A stretch of 64,000 nucleotides of DNA, from NCBI GenBank assembly GCA_002633005.1, contig NMRA01000815.1:18443-82442 (forward strand), given 5' to 3'. A program made the position numbers and the translations under genes. The notes under the pieces are model-generated. The model was not told the origin of the DNA, did not search any database, and saw only the letters and a program-made list of their open reading frames with translations. Positions 40,801-49,800 of the stretch are shown here, in pieces. Position 1 is the first letter of the stretch. Each line of letters opens with the position of its first letter. This DNA is from Phoronis australis. Its lineage: Eukaryota > Phoronida > Phoronidae.

Positions 40801-41842
40801 CGTGACGGAAACAGGTGCACCACCGTCGAATGCACCGCCTGCGGATGCACCACCTCCTGTATTTGTTGTTGAACACCAGGAGCCACGTGTTGAAGTGTAC
40901 CCGAGTGCAGTAACGACTGACCGAGGGCTCGTGCGTGACACTGCTCCAGTTCAACCGGATGTGGATGTCTACGTACGACCAACAGTGCTCGTAAGTGGAA
41001 TGGTTTGATCTGCGGTGTCTCATGTATGAAGCAGATTATGAGGCTATTGTTTCCTAAGATCATTATTTTGTTGCAGACTGAGTTAAGTTTGTATTACTTA
41101 TTAAGTGGCATTTAGACTTTCTGTACTGGATGTTCACAGCTATTAGGATGGTGCCCCAGCACTAGTATTCTAAACAAGCAACATTACATATCAACAGTAA
41201 TAAAGAAAATACCAGTCAATGGACAGCAAAAGTACTGACTGTCTGTTGCTTGTCAGTCGTAGGCAAATTTGATTTCTTGATGTATATCCAAGCACTCACT
41301 TGTTCAACAGTTTCATTTGGCTTCATAACTGATATTCAGTGCCCTATTTGACATCATGAGCGAAAGGCACCACTGGTTTGTGTACAGTCTTGCTTTGCCT
41401 ATACGTAGGTGGACGTGGGATGCTCATGAGATAGTACTTCATTTGCTAACTTTCGAAAGATGTTTTAATAGCTATAATTTGAAATCATCCCTAAAAGTAG
41501 TGTTGATGTATTATAAGAATTACACATGCCATAGTTTGGTTACATCACGTGACCTTGATTTAAGGTTCTCAGTCCCGACTGGGCCTGGAACCGGGATGAA
41601 TATGATGTGTAAGAAGATTAATAATTGTTATTTATATTAAATTAATGGGCTGATCTATAGCAGCAGAGTGCGTTGAAATATTGCATGAATAGAAAATATT
41701 GATATCTGACCATATGAATAATTCTTAGCTGTACCAGTCCTGTTTCTGTGGTTAACTGGTAGTATCTTGTTTTGGCGGTGTACTTAACATGTTTGTACTT
41801 GTATTGTAGAACATGGAGAAAATGCCTGACACAGACTGTTAA
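13861..41842 (+). CDS. Ankyrin-repeat TRP-superfamily cation channel (23 coding exons)
   Basis: Coding exons: 13861-14006, 15022-15149, 18999-19243, 20092-20242, 22641-22805, 23331-23440, 24171-24261, 25033-25064, 25736-25827, 27729-27861, 28278-28355, 28870-29009, 29275-29450, 30351-30434, 31378-31541, 33385-33500, 34063-34264, 35132-35197, 36133-36240, 38642-38861, 40308-40377, 40699-40990, 41810-41842 (TAA at 41840). All have GT-AG borders and phases agree throughout; total 1014 codons, 1013 residues. Seen: basic N-terminus; about four or five ankyrin repeats (residues 140-330, GRTPLH twice); pre-S1 segment HPVINRLIKIKWQNFAR (about 370-387); S1 391-409, S2 432-450, S3 506-526, S4 540-562, S5 565-590; pore loop with an NTT sequon at 614 and VDEYDFD at 639-645; S6 655-678; a post-S6 helix LMQKAITIL (694-702) resembling the TRPV TRP helix; coiled coil 830-866; charged and Pro-rich tail. 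Inferred role: plasma-membrane cation channel, stimulus unknown. It does not fit TRPA, TRPV or TRPN clearly. An acceptor five bases before the ATG (exon start 13856) implies at least one 5' non-coding exon that I could not place. Confidence 0.88.
16198..16802. mobile_element. 605-bp inverted-repeat element with TA flanks
   Basis: Ends CCAGGGTTTTCCGTAGATAA and the inverted GCTTATCTACGGAAAACCCC pair almost perfectly over about 22 bp; both ends are bordered by TA, the Tc1/mariner-type target duplication. Internal subterminal repeats such as 'gcgtgt(a)tacggaaa' recur. No transposase frame. It lies in the intron between channel exons 2 and 3. Confidence 0.65.
17359..17650. mobile_element. 292-bp MITE-like element with inverted ends of about 33 bp
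   Basis: Left end GGGCCTGGGTCCTCATCTTT continuing to ACTCGAAAATC, and right end the inverted counterpart GATTTTCGAGTAAAAAAGTT to CCCCAGGCCC. The interior contains no transposase. No clear target duplication was found. It is in the same intron as the 16.2-kb element. Confidence 0.6.
18999..23440 (+). other. Ankyrin-repeat-coding exons of the channel gene
   Basis: Exons 18999-19243, 20092-20242, 22641-22805 and 23331-23440 encode consecutive ankyrin repeats. Visible pieces are NLLNYGAKIDCTDKYGQTVFHE, VARFFLEHGANINAADHFG followed by RTPLHVAAA, KGEEQTPVYFAARNDACKSL, DYKGRTPLHVAAEL, and a degenerate last repeat SETARLLLELNAPAGVTDNC. The second and third repeats carry the canonical TPLHVAA helix start. 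Joins split codons in phases 0, 1 and 1, so exon borders do not coincide with repeat borders. The next exon (24171-24261) has lost the ankyrin pattern and leads into the pre-S1 linker. Four or five repeats is nearer the six of TRPV than the many of TRPA or TRPN. Confidence 0.85.
20925..22560 (-). mobile_element. Composite 'CCACTAGGGGGC' repeat, copy 3, inverted
   Basis: The reverse complement carries the same segments as copies 1 and 2, with at least four internal units (motif reading 'cctcctagtggcagttttt' on the plus strand near 21.43, 21.85 and 22.23 kb). At its 20.93-kb end only one arm of the terminal palindrome remains. It fills most of the intron between channel exons 4 and 5, and its far end lies about 80 bp before the acceptor of exon 22641-22805. 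Confidence 0.7.
23730..23803. repeat. Doubled block with CTCTATAGAG palindrome
   Basis: 'CTGCACTCGACATCTCTATA' and 'CTGCACCCGTCACCTCTATA' begin two units about 41 bp apart, each with the CTCTATAGAGAT core, between channel exons 6 and 7. Confidence 0.6.
26047..26887. mobile_element. 841-bp hAT-like non-autonomous element
   Basis: Left end TAGGGCTGTTCCAGTAAAAT and then GTGGGAGGGGGGG; right end, inverted, AAGGGCTGTTCCAGCAAAAT and then ATGGGAGGGGGGG. Flanks 'atttcatt' and 'attgcttg' match at 5 of 8 positions, which could be a decayed 8-bp duplication. The interior repeats 'atgggtggt(c/g)' near both ends. It lies between channel exons 9 and 10. Confidence 0.6.
29805..29864. repeat. Hairpin repeat, copy 1
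   Basis: 'GAGAACCAGTTTTCTCC' and 'AAACTGGTTCTC' form a fold-back of about 60 bp. The same sequence recurs at 31742 and 34286, always in channel-gene introns. Confidence 0.65.
30671..30721. repeat. 17-bp minisatellite, three units
   Basis: Unit CACCTCTCACTGCTTGA repeated three times in tandem between channel exons 14 and 15. Confidence 0.85.
31712..31826. repeat. Hairpin repeat, copy 2 (most complete, ~115 bp)
   Basis: The outer arms GGCAATAGTCA and TGACTATTGCC and the inner arms AGAACCAGTTTT and AAACTGGTTCT make a nested palindrome of about 115 bp, a MITE-like structure. Copies 1 and 3 match its core; copy 3 also keeps the right outer arm ('taagtgactgttgcca'). Confidence 0.65.
31974..32089. 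repeat. 29-bp minisatellite, four units
   Basis: Unit 'TATGGTTGTATACCATTACC' followed by CTGTACTAG, repeated four times with few changes, between channel exons 15 and 16. Confidence 0.85.
34286..34365. repeat. Hairpin repeat, copy 3
   Basis: Carries 'TTGAGAACCAGTTTTCTCC', then 'AAACTGGTTGTC' and the right outer arm 'AAGTGACTGTTGCCA'. It begins about 20 bases after channel exon 17. Confidence 0.6.
34900..35030. repeat. Short inverted-repeat element (~131 bp)
   Basis: GTCATTTCTAAAATTTATTA and the inverted GTCATTTCTAAAATCTATCA form 20-bp ends with a further ACCTCTA/TAGAGGT pair inside. It lies between channel exons 17 and 18. Confidence 0.6.
37690..37860. repeat. Two-unit tandem duplication of ~90 bp
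   Basis: 'CAGACTTCACTGAATGCTTG' at 37690 and 'CAGACTTCATTGAATGCTTG' at 37778 each begin a unit with 'agtattctgcgtaatgacca' or 'agtattttgcctaataaaca'. It adjoins the hairpin at 37881. Confidence 0.6.
37881..37945 (+). repeat. 30-bp-stem hairpin with 5-nt loop
   Basis: Arms 37881-37910 and 37916-37945 are complementary at 28 of 30 positions; on the plus-strand RNA the two exceptions are G-U pairs. The loop is ACAGA. It is in the intron between channel exons 19 and 20. Confidence 0.75.
38642..38861 (+). other. C-terminal coiled-coil exon of the channel
   Basis: This 220-bp exon enters in phase 0 and leaves in phase 1. It begins with a glycine/aspartate-rich stretch (DGDFIGGDGKGSRRKQD) and continues with a heptad-like helix, EQFQQEMEAIRDEVNEMKSK and onward, typical of a coiled coil. 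It ends with ALLFQIAAYQGVPG. In TRP channels such segments assemble tetramers; that role here is inference. The following exons 40308-40377 and 40699-40990 give a Ser/Thr-rich stretch, a basic helix (EKLEKKRRRDYRLAKKAE) and a Pro/Ala-rich segment (GAPPSNAPPADAPPP). Confidence 0.8.
39360..39800. repeat. ~430-bp repeat, intronic copy
   Basis: Shares 'tactggaagta', 'ccaaaggacagaga', 'catttctccacat', 'aaaatgaacca/aaagtgaacca', 'cacagttttg' and 'atatccccatc' in the same order as 43530-43930. No coding content; it is between channel exons 20 and 21. Confidence 0.6.
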
Positions 41843-43408
41843 CTCACCTCAGTGGTCACTAGTTGCTTTATGGGAGATGTGGACTGTAGAGGTGTGACCT
41901 CTGGTGTTAGTCCATTGAACTAAACCTTCTGAGGAACTGTGTTGCTGAGGAAGGCCTCAACATTCCATATGTGCCAGAAGTGTAAAAAGAATGTCTGAAG
42001 AATCAGTGGGCATTGTTCTGTCTTTCCATCCTTCCATAATGTCTTGCTGACATTCCAGATGACAATTATTACAGGGAAAATTACCAAAGTACTTTTTATA
42101 TATTTTTTTATTTTGCGCTTTTAACACTAGTCAGAGTGCATGCTTTTGTGTTCCCTGTCTGGTGACTTTGTTGATTTAAAGTCACTCAAGATATTATTTG
42201 TTGGCTATGTGGAAGTTTCAAAATGTATGTTTAATATAGAACGGTAGTGCTGCGGCAATGTTACTACAATGTTTGACTGTTGTGACCTGTGTTTGATATA
42301 TTTATGCATAATTAAATTTAGCTTCGGCCAAGTCTAGGAATTTTTTAAACAGTGTATGATTTTAAAGCTACATTAATCAAGGTGTGCATGTTTTCAGGTT
42401 AGTCAAAGAAATGTTATTTTCACTGGATCATCAAATGTGAGCATCAACTGTAACAAAAGATGAAACCATATTACTCAGATTTGATCGCTTGCACTATGCA
42501 GTTTGCAAATGCTTTACTGGCCACCATGAATGTGTATAGGGTGGCCCCTGCTCATGGCATAGCCAAATAATGATGATGACATGTTTTGGGGGGGGTCTAT
42601 CATGAGCTTTTGTCGTTTGGAAATTGTTACATCCGAGGTCTCAAAGTCCCTCACACAGCTTCCAAGATTTGAAATCAAATGACATCACTTCCTGTGTTGT
42701 GGAGTCTTTTTTGGTTTAGGACACTGGTAAATTTTGCAAACTTAAACCATTTGGGACACGGAATTTTGTCATATATTGTGATTTCTGATTTCCAAAATGT
42801 AACTGTTTTGCACTGATTTTTACAATCTAGATATAGTGCACTTTCTGGGCTTATTTTTATTGTTCAGTAATTATTTTGTGATACGAAACAACTATTTAAA
42901 ATAAAATATAGATTTCTAAAAGTTGGAGACCAGCTAGACATTTTCATATTGTCAAAAATTACAGTGAATTTGTTTCAGTTATGGACACATCCTTAAATTT
43001 CTGGGAAAATAATTTTCAATGTCAGAGGTCAACTTGAGGTGGCCATGATTTTTGCTATGTTGTTAGATTTGTGTTTGTTAAGAACTATTTAGACCATTCC
43101 CGCCTTGCATGTGTGCCATTGTGTTTTTAATTGAGATTAAATTACTTTTAAAACATTTTGTTACTCAAAATCAGTTTTAAGCAAATCATCTCAACTGACA
43201 TTTTGTTTTTCAATCATATTCACCTTCTTCACACAGTGTATTATTTTCCATACGTGTGTTCGAAATGACAATGTAATGTTTTTAGTGAAGAATTTTTTTA
43301 TTTTGATTTCAATCATGAATAATCGGTGTACGGAGACTCACATTTATATCTTATTGAAAGTTTTTTTTAAATTTACATTTAATTCATCTATGATTCCATT
43401 TTTGTGCA

Positions 43409-44172
43409 GGGTATTGTATATGATTTTCTGCATGTGCCTTGTGAACCCAGGTAGCATTGGGTTTCGTAGTTTGAAATTATGTACCTCTTAAGAGGTGTTT
43501 TTTTGGAAAACCTGCAAAACACGATGATGTTGGCGAGATCGGCTTTCATTCTCTTCTCTGTAAATTACTGGAAGTACATTCTTTGAATCTGACCAAAGGA
43601 CAGAGAGCTGTTCTTTTGCTACAAAGTCCTACATAAGGGGTAAATTTAATTTGACAGTATGGAATGATAATTCATTTCTCCACACATCTAATGGTAGGAA
43701 ATTTTCAACTTTCTAACTAATGGTACACTGGAGTATTTAACTGATGAGATGTTTAAAATGAACCACTTGTCCATAAAGTAGCTTCATTTCCTCTTCCAAA
43801 CTCACAGTTTTGTAAGTGGTCCAGGAATCCTACAAATGTTTTTTTTTGTAATTTTATTATTTTTTGTAAATGGGGTTATATCCCCATCACAACTCCATGG
43901 TCAAATCTTTCAATTGACGTTTCCGCCACTTTTGCAGGTTTGATCAAAAAGGCCCTCCGATAGTCGTCCGAAAAAGTTTTGACATCGAATTTTTTAATTT
44001 ACAGTACAATAAACTCTTACATTCCAATTTTAATTTGCGAGAGCAAAATTTTGTGTTCATGTTACTTGTACAGGGTATTTTGTATCTTTGTAATGTGTGT
44101 GATGTTCTGTATATGATCGTGCCTTGTAATCCCAGTCAGCATTGGGTTCCGTAGTTTGATATTATCTTCATC
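43409..44172. repeat. Duplicated ~90-bp block flanking the 43.5-kb repeat
   Basis: 'CAGGGTATTGTATATGATTT...' at 43409-43492 and 'CAGGGTATTTTGTATCTTTG...' at 44075-44172 share 'tgccttgt(g)aa(c/t)cccag' and 'agcattgggtt(t/c)cgtagttt'. Start-to-start distance is about 665 bp. Confidence 0.6.
43530..43930. repeat. ~430-bp repeat, 3'-flank copy
   Basis: Second copy of the repeat at 39360-39800, in the probable 3' UTR of the channel gene. It lies between two related blocks of about 90 bp at 43409-43492 and 44075-44172. Confidence 0.6.
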
Positions 44173-44460
44173 TTAACTGTTACGCTTTCATAACGATTTG
44201 GCCAAAAAACAAAGTTGGTATTGGTGTGTTGCTGCATCATTTTTAGGTCTACAATTTAAAACCTTGCTTGCATGCCTTTGTGTAGCTTTTGTAAATAGGT
44301 ACAGTTCTAAGCTGAAAATGATGCGTGCGAGCTCTCAATTTTTCTGATATTTTTAATGAGACGTAGCTTTCGCAACGAATCAAAGCACAGACTCAGAACC
44401 AACTAATGTATGTTTTTCGTTCATGTATCATTTCAATAAAAATCTTTCCACTATGTATGC

Positions 44461-46430
44461 ATTTTATTTAATAATGAATTGAACATGTGTACCACCACAG
44501 TGTCGCAATTGGGGGCACATAATTATGGTCACAGATGTTGCAAAATTTGCACAAGTGAAAAACAAAATCATCAAGAACTGTGATTAAACAGATTTGTCAT
44601 TTTTAGGAGATAAATATCCAAGATTTCACAGAGTGGAATATAATCGAGCCCCGTTGTGACAAACCTGGGAGAATTTTCTAAAACGTGTCCCTAAAACTTC
44701 ACTAATTTGAGACAAAATATGGCGGGAAAGTTAAATTTATTTTATTTTTTCAAAAAAGATGTATAATGTAGCACCAACTTCATGCAGTGATGTATGTGTG
44801 TTCTGTATTATAGCTAACATCAGAAAATATTTTTGAACAATTTTTGTCATTCACAATTTTAGAAGACCTTGAAACACAAAAGGGTACTTTTGACAATATT
44901 CATTTTCCGAAACTAATGACTCATCATAATTGTGACTAAATCAATTTGTTTACAGAATAGGCAGCTTGGCTTCGTAGAGCACTTCACATTCAGTAATCAA
45001 ATCTTACTAACCAGGTTCCCAAAATACGGCCTGACTACGTTTTGTAACAACATTGCAAGGTTTCCAGAAAGGCTATTTGGCATCGCAAGCGACTGATTTA
45101 CAAAATTTAGAGTAGTACTCCATAGAACGGGGGGTTTACCCAGTGTTCCTCGATCATAAACTGCCTGGGAAAGATAACAGTGCACCCACAAAAGCAGTCG
45201 CCCTCAACCTTCATAACTAGTGTGACCTGAACCCGATGACTAGTGTGACCTGAACTCAACAGTGTACATATTAATGAAGTCCAGATTTTGATTCAATGTT
45301 TAGTTGAGGATGGGGAAATCATATGAGATTTCAATCAACATACTCCTCTGGCCATCGAAAATCACGTAACACATTAAATTAAACTAAATGTCTTTTCAAA
45401 GCAATTCTATCATGATGATCACGCTATGCAGAGAATTCACTTTATGGGTCAATATATAGAAAAGCTGTGAGCTATGAGCCAGATGAGTATTTATAGTATT
45501 ACTCATTTGAAAAGAAAAAGGCTTATTAGACAAAGTTGTATATTTCCAAACAGGATTGTTTTCATTGAATCTGTTCTTAAGTTATTTCGATTTTACCTTC
45601 CATAAGATGAGCACCAGTATGACAAAAAGTACGATAAAAAATATTCACTTTCTACTGTGTTAATAAATGCATTTACTTAAAGGATATGACCTTGCATCTC
45701 CTCTTCTGATCTAGCAACCTAACAAGATAACTTAGCCATAACTGCTTGGTTCAGTTTATACAATGTTCTATCACAATGCTCTAATCCACAGTGGCTTGAA
45801 ATTATACAGCAGAAATCAACAACATTTTATGGGGAACGGAAAACAGCAAGGACTGCAGGTGACAGCATTATTTAAGCTCAACCTAAGATCGTGATTAGGT
45901 GTCTAAGTGTGTAGACTAAGAGATATTGCGATTAAGGAAGCACGTCGTTAAGCCGCCATGCACAGTACAGTACATTTAAGAGCAGTACAATACAAAACAG
46001 TACATTAAACTACAGTAAAATGCAGTGGTGTACTTAACAGTTCACTGTTGTACATTTAAGTACAATACAGTAGAGAACAAATGGGGACACGGTCAAAGCT
46101 GCTAAGGTTGAGCACATTGCTATTTAATAAATATTTCAGACAAATTTAATAATCACATTTACGTAGGAATTCTTAAAATGCACCATGATATCAGAAATAA
46201 ATATAACATTATTTTCAGGCATACAAAATATATATATAGTATAATTAAAAGCTCTCCAATACGTTCTGGAGAATGGAACAATTATTGTAATTCAAATGAT
46301 TGTTTAAGTGTCAACACGAATTTAAATCAAGCTTTTTACTTGTCTAACTTGCCTCAGCATTGTGACAATTCTCTAGTGATGGCTACATGATGTGATTGAC
46401 GACTACCAAACCTTGTATGGCTAACTTAAA
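44461..46430. other. Convergent intergenic spacer without a recognised gene
   Basis: AT-rich sequence between the 3' ends of the channel gene (plus) and FKTN (minus). It holds a doubled 'ACTAGTGTGACCTGAAC' unit near 45220-45260 and a stretch of irregular 'CAGTACA' repeats at 45.96-46.07 kb. No splice-bounded open frame was found on either strand. Confidence 0.5.
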
Positions 46431-46890
46431 ATAAATATACACCATGTCTAATACAACTGACCCATCTCATCCATTTCTTCTTCGATCCATTGACCTTTGA
46501 AACTGTTGCACATTACTATGGCTACGTAACGTAACACCACGTCTTGTACAACTGACCATCTCCATCTCTCTTTTGTTTCATCCATTGACCACTGAAACTA
46601 TTGCGGACTACAACTAAGTAATGTAAAATGACATCAAGCCTCGACCAAATGATCACCGTTTCATCTATTCTTCCACCTATTGACGATTGAGACTGGGGAC
46701 AGTGCATACTAAGGCTATGTAAAATAACATTGTATAGTACAACTGACCCATCTAATCTATTTCTTCTTCCTCCATGGACCATTGAGACTGTGCACAGTGT
46801 GTATGGCTAAGTAAAATAACATCATGTTTCGTACAACTGAACTGTTTCATCCATTTCTTCTTCTGTCCACTGACCATTACGTCGGACATT
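46430..46890 (-). repeat. Five-copy ~95-bp tandem array of the FKTN coding end
   Basis: Copies are registered by 'TACAACTGA' or its variant on the plus strand at 46452, 46547, about 46640, 46738 and 46832 (spacing 93-98 bp). Each unit, read on the minus strand, has the form CAATGG or CAGTGG, a (GAA)n stretch, ATGGATGA, then GTCAGTTGTA, then TTATTTTACTTAGCCATA. The unit at 46832 is the real C-terminus ([15 protein letters not shown]-stop); the others lie in its 3' UTR. The most distal unit reads GQWIEEEMDEMGQLY-stop (stop at 46450-46448). Confidence 0.8.
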
Positions 46891-49800
46891 AGGTGGACTA
46901 GCCTTCCAGTCCCAGCTGGTCACAGGCCTGTACCAATCCTTGCCATAGTTAGCTTCTATATATGACAGTGTCTCACACGGCACTTGAACATGTATTCCTA
47001 GAAACTCCGTCCAACACATGGTGAACTTGGGAAAAAAGTACCTTAAAATAGAGACAAAGAGATTACAGTCGAATCGCATTACAACAAACCCTGTTTATAA
47101 TGTTCACTCACTCATGACGATCCAATTAGCAAGTCACACTTTTTTCTAATGCGAAATGCCCTTTTTGCCCTTCATTTTAACGAACTTGGATACAATGTTC
47201 ACATGGTTATAACGTACCAGGTTCAATGTCAAGTGGATAACTTCAGCGACTTTATAGCGAACGAGCACACGTGAGTCTGAAAATTGATCACCAGCAGACT
47301 GCTCGATTTGCTGGTTGTGCATACGGTTGGACAGCCTTAGATACCAAAAATGGTAACCAAACAAAACCAGATCAGTTTTTATGCATATTATCTAAAAAGT
47401 TTCGTTACAGCAAATCTCAGTTACAATTAACAACTTCAATAGGTCACGGGAAGTTCGTTGTAACAAGATTTGACTGTACTAAATTTTGTGGCTTTTGCGC
47501 ACTATTAATTCAAAGATGAAATACGGGGTATGACTCAACATAAATTTAGCTAGGGGCCTGCAACTAAAGATTTGCTGTAACTATCTTGAAGTTGAAAATT
47601 TTCCCTTTTCTCATTTCCAAACAGCACCATGGAATGGCAGTTTCAAAATGTCATCCCCCAACCCCCGGTCAACCATGACCTAACACCTGACCCATTTCCT
47701 TTAGTGTGGACAGTAATTAGCAACGAAAATCAGGTAGAAATAATACGGTGACGGACACACAAACAAATCACCATCAAAGATGTGAACATTAAAGGACTTT
47801 GCCCAATGCTTACTCTACTATTAAACTTACTTATACTTATTTCCAGTGCTTGCTTGGGTACCTCCATTCCACATATAGTCTTCCTCTTCATAGAAGAAGA
47901 ATATATCCAACTTCAGATCTTCATATTGAAAAGACAGCTCATAACTGTCAGAAACCTGTTATGAGGAATAGAACTGATATTAAACTGAATACGGGCGGGG
48001 GAGTTGTTTTTAAAAATCATATGGCTTGGTGAAAGTTATGGCAATACTTCAGAATGCAACTAGACCAAAACTGAAAGTGACTCATTTACTGTGTTTTGAT
48101 GAGAAGGAATAATTAGTACAACTTTTTTGAAAATCATCATCAAGATTAACAGATCACAATGTTGATGTCTGACTATGGAAGGAGTTTGAAAGCAATGTTT
48201 TAAATGTGGAACACAGAAAATTTTTTACTTCGTTCTTAAATCATTTTCTCTGTCATGAAAACATTTCCATCATTTTTGAAAGCATTGAACATTAATTTCA
48301 TTTTTTGAAATTGTAGACACTTTCCCTTGTCCAAGGAAACAAGAAAAGCTTTTATTAATTCTCTAAATTCGTAGAAATAATTAATTACAACTTGGCAAGT
48401 AGACCTTTAAACAATATGACTCAAAAAATTATACATTAATTTCTATTCCACGTCTTATTGTCAGAATGCTCTGAAAATTGAGACTGAGGATCTGAAACAC
48501 TTTTTTAATATAGATATAAACCATTTTCCAATTACTATCAATCTCACCTGGGAGCACCTGGCTGTTAATACAATGCATGCCACAAGCAGAAAAGATTATG
48601 CTATAAAGACAATTTATGAAAAGGACTAAATTCTAATTTGAAGATAACTGGCTGATTCCACTAGGCTATGCATGGCAGATTATTGGCTTCCACAGCAATC
48701 TTTAACCAAATTGAGAATTCTACATTCACTGATTCTGTAATGTGTACCATTGATAAAGGTATTATTTAGCCATAACATACCCTTACTATGTTACAAATTA
48801 AACCACGTGCTGCCATTAGGTAAAACCTCTTTCCCCAGAACCATACATTAATTCCATTACATTTTTTTCTTTTTCAGTGGCCAATACTGAGCAATACAGA
48901 AATTGTTGCAATCTTTCTCAATTGTTGAGCGTGCGCCAATTACTTGCCAGCACCCTCTTCAAGTGACCCGAACTCCGTAAAACTGCAAATACTTAAATTT
49001 GCATCTCATTGAGGCGTTTTAAAAAATGAAAATCTTAAGCACATGATGAGGAATTCAAAATCGCAATGAGGTGATTTTGAAAGTTTCGTGCTTCCATCGT
49101 TTCAAAGTGCAACCACGGTGGCTAAAACTTCATGGATATTAGACCAATTATCAAACAAAAGACAAGGTTTCTTGAGGTTTCTTGAGGATAACTAATCACA
49201 CACACCTAAGCACTACACGATCACTAGCTTGTTATTAGTCTGTTGAGCAGAACTAGTACCGTTGTCACGCATGCCAATTTGGCAAAAATTTTCCCTTTTG
49301 CGTAGGTAAGTCCAAGGTAGAGAAAGGTTACAGGGCATAATAATTACTTTCAAAGGCTTAAAAGTATAGGCCAGTTCTTTTGCGTGCTTTACAATGAAAT
49401 GAATATAAAACTGGCAAAAAGGATCAAGAGCGCTTTCCGTGTATTCACTTATAATATCTTGACCTCTTGACCTCTGTATGCTAATAAGGGACAAGTTGCT
49501 GACATCATTCCCAGATAAGACAATCTCAGTTACTGTATTGGCTGCACAAAACAACGAATCAGCTTGATATCTTCATCATTTTCAAGTAGCTGACTACGAC
49601 AAAGCTGGGCTGCCATGAAACACATTGCGCTCAGTCTCTGCTGAAGTTGCTTGTCTGGGAATGACATCATACGACTATTCAAAAGTGGCTACACTAAGCA
49701 TCACCACATACGAACAATAAAATCCTAGAGTATCCCGAACTTCCTATCAGAAGAAAGATCAACAGAAGAACTGGACAAGAAAAAAACAAATATTTACTTA

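Larger units (their letters stand above)
41843..44460 (+). other. Probable 3' UTR and downstream flank of the channel gene
   Basis: No coding exon was found here. AATAAA occurs at 42900-42905 and again at 44435-44440, either of which could end the transcript. The stretch contains a pair of related copies of about 90 bp (43.41 and 44.08 kb) and one copy of a repeat of about 430 bp shared with an intron (43.53-43.93 kb). Which poly(A) site is used cannot be told from sequence. Confidence 0.4.

Noticed and set aside
46522-46782. Minus-strand open frame of 86 codons downstream of the FKTN stop
   Set aside because: It runs through the tandem copies of the FKTN end (contains GQW, RIDETV and GQLYK) and starts at a chance ATG; treated as repeat, not a separate gene.
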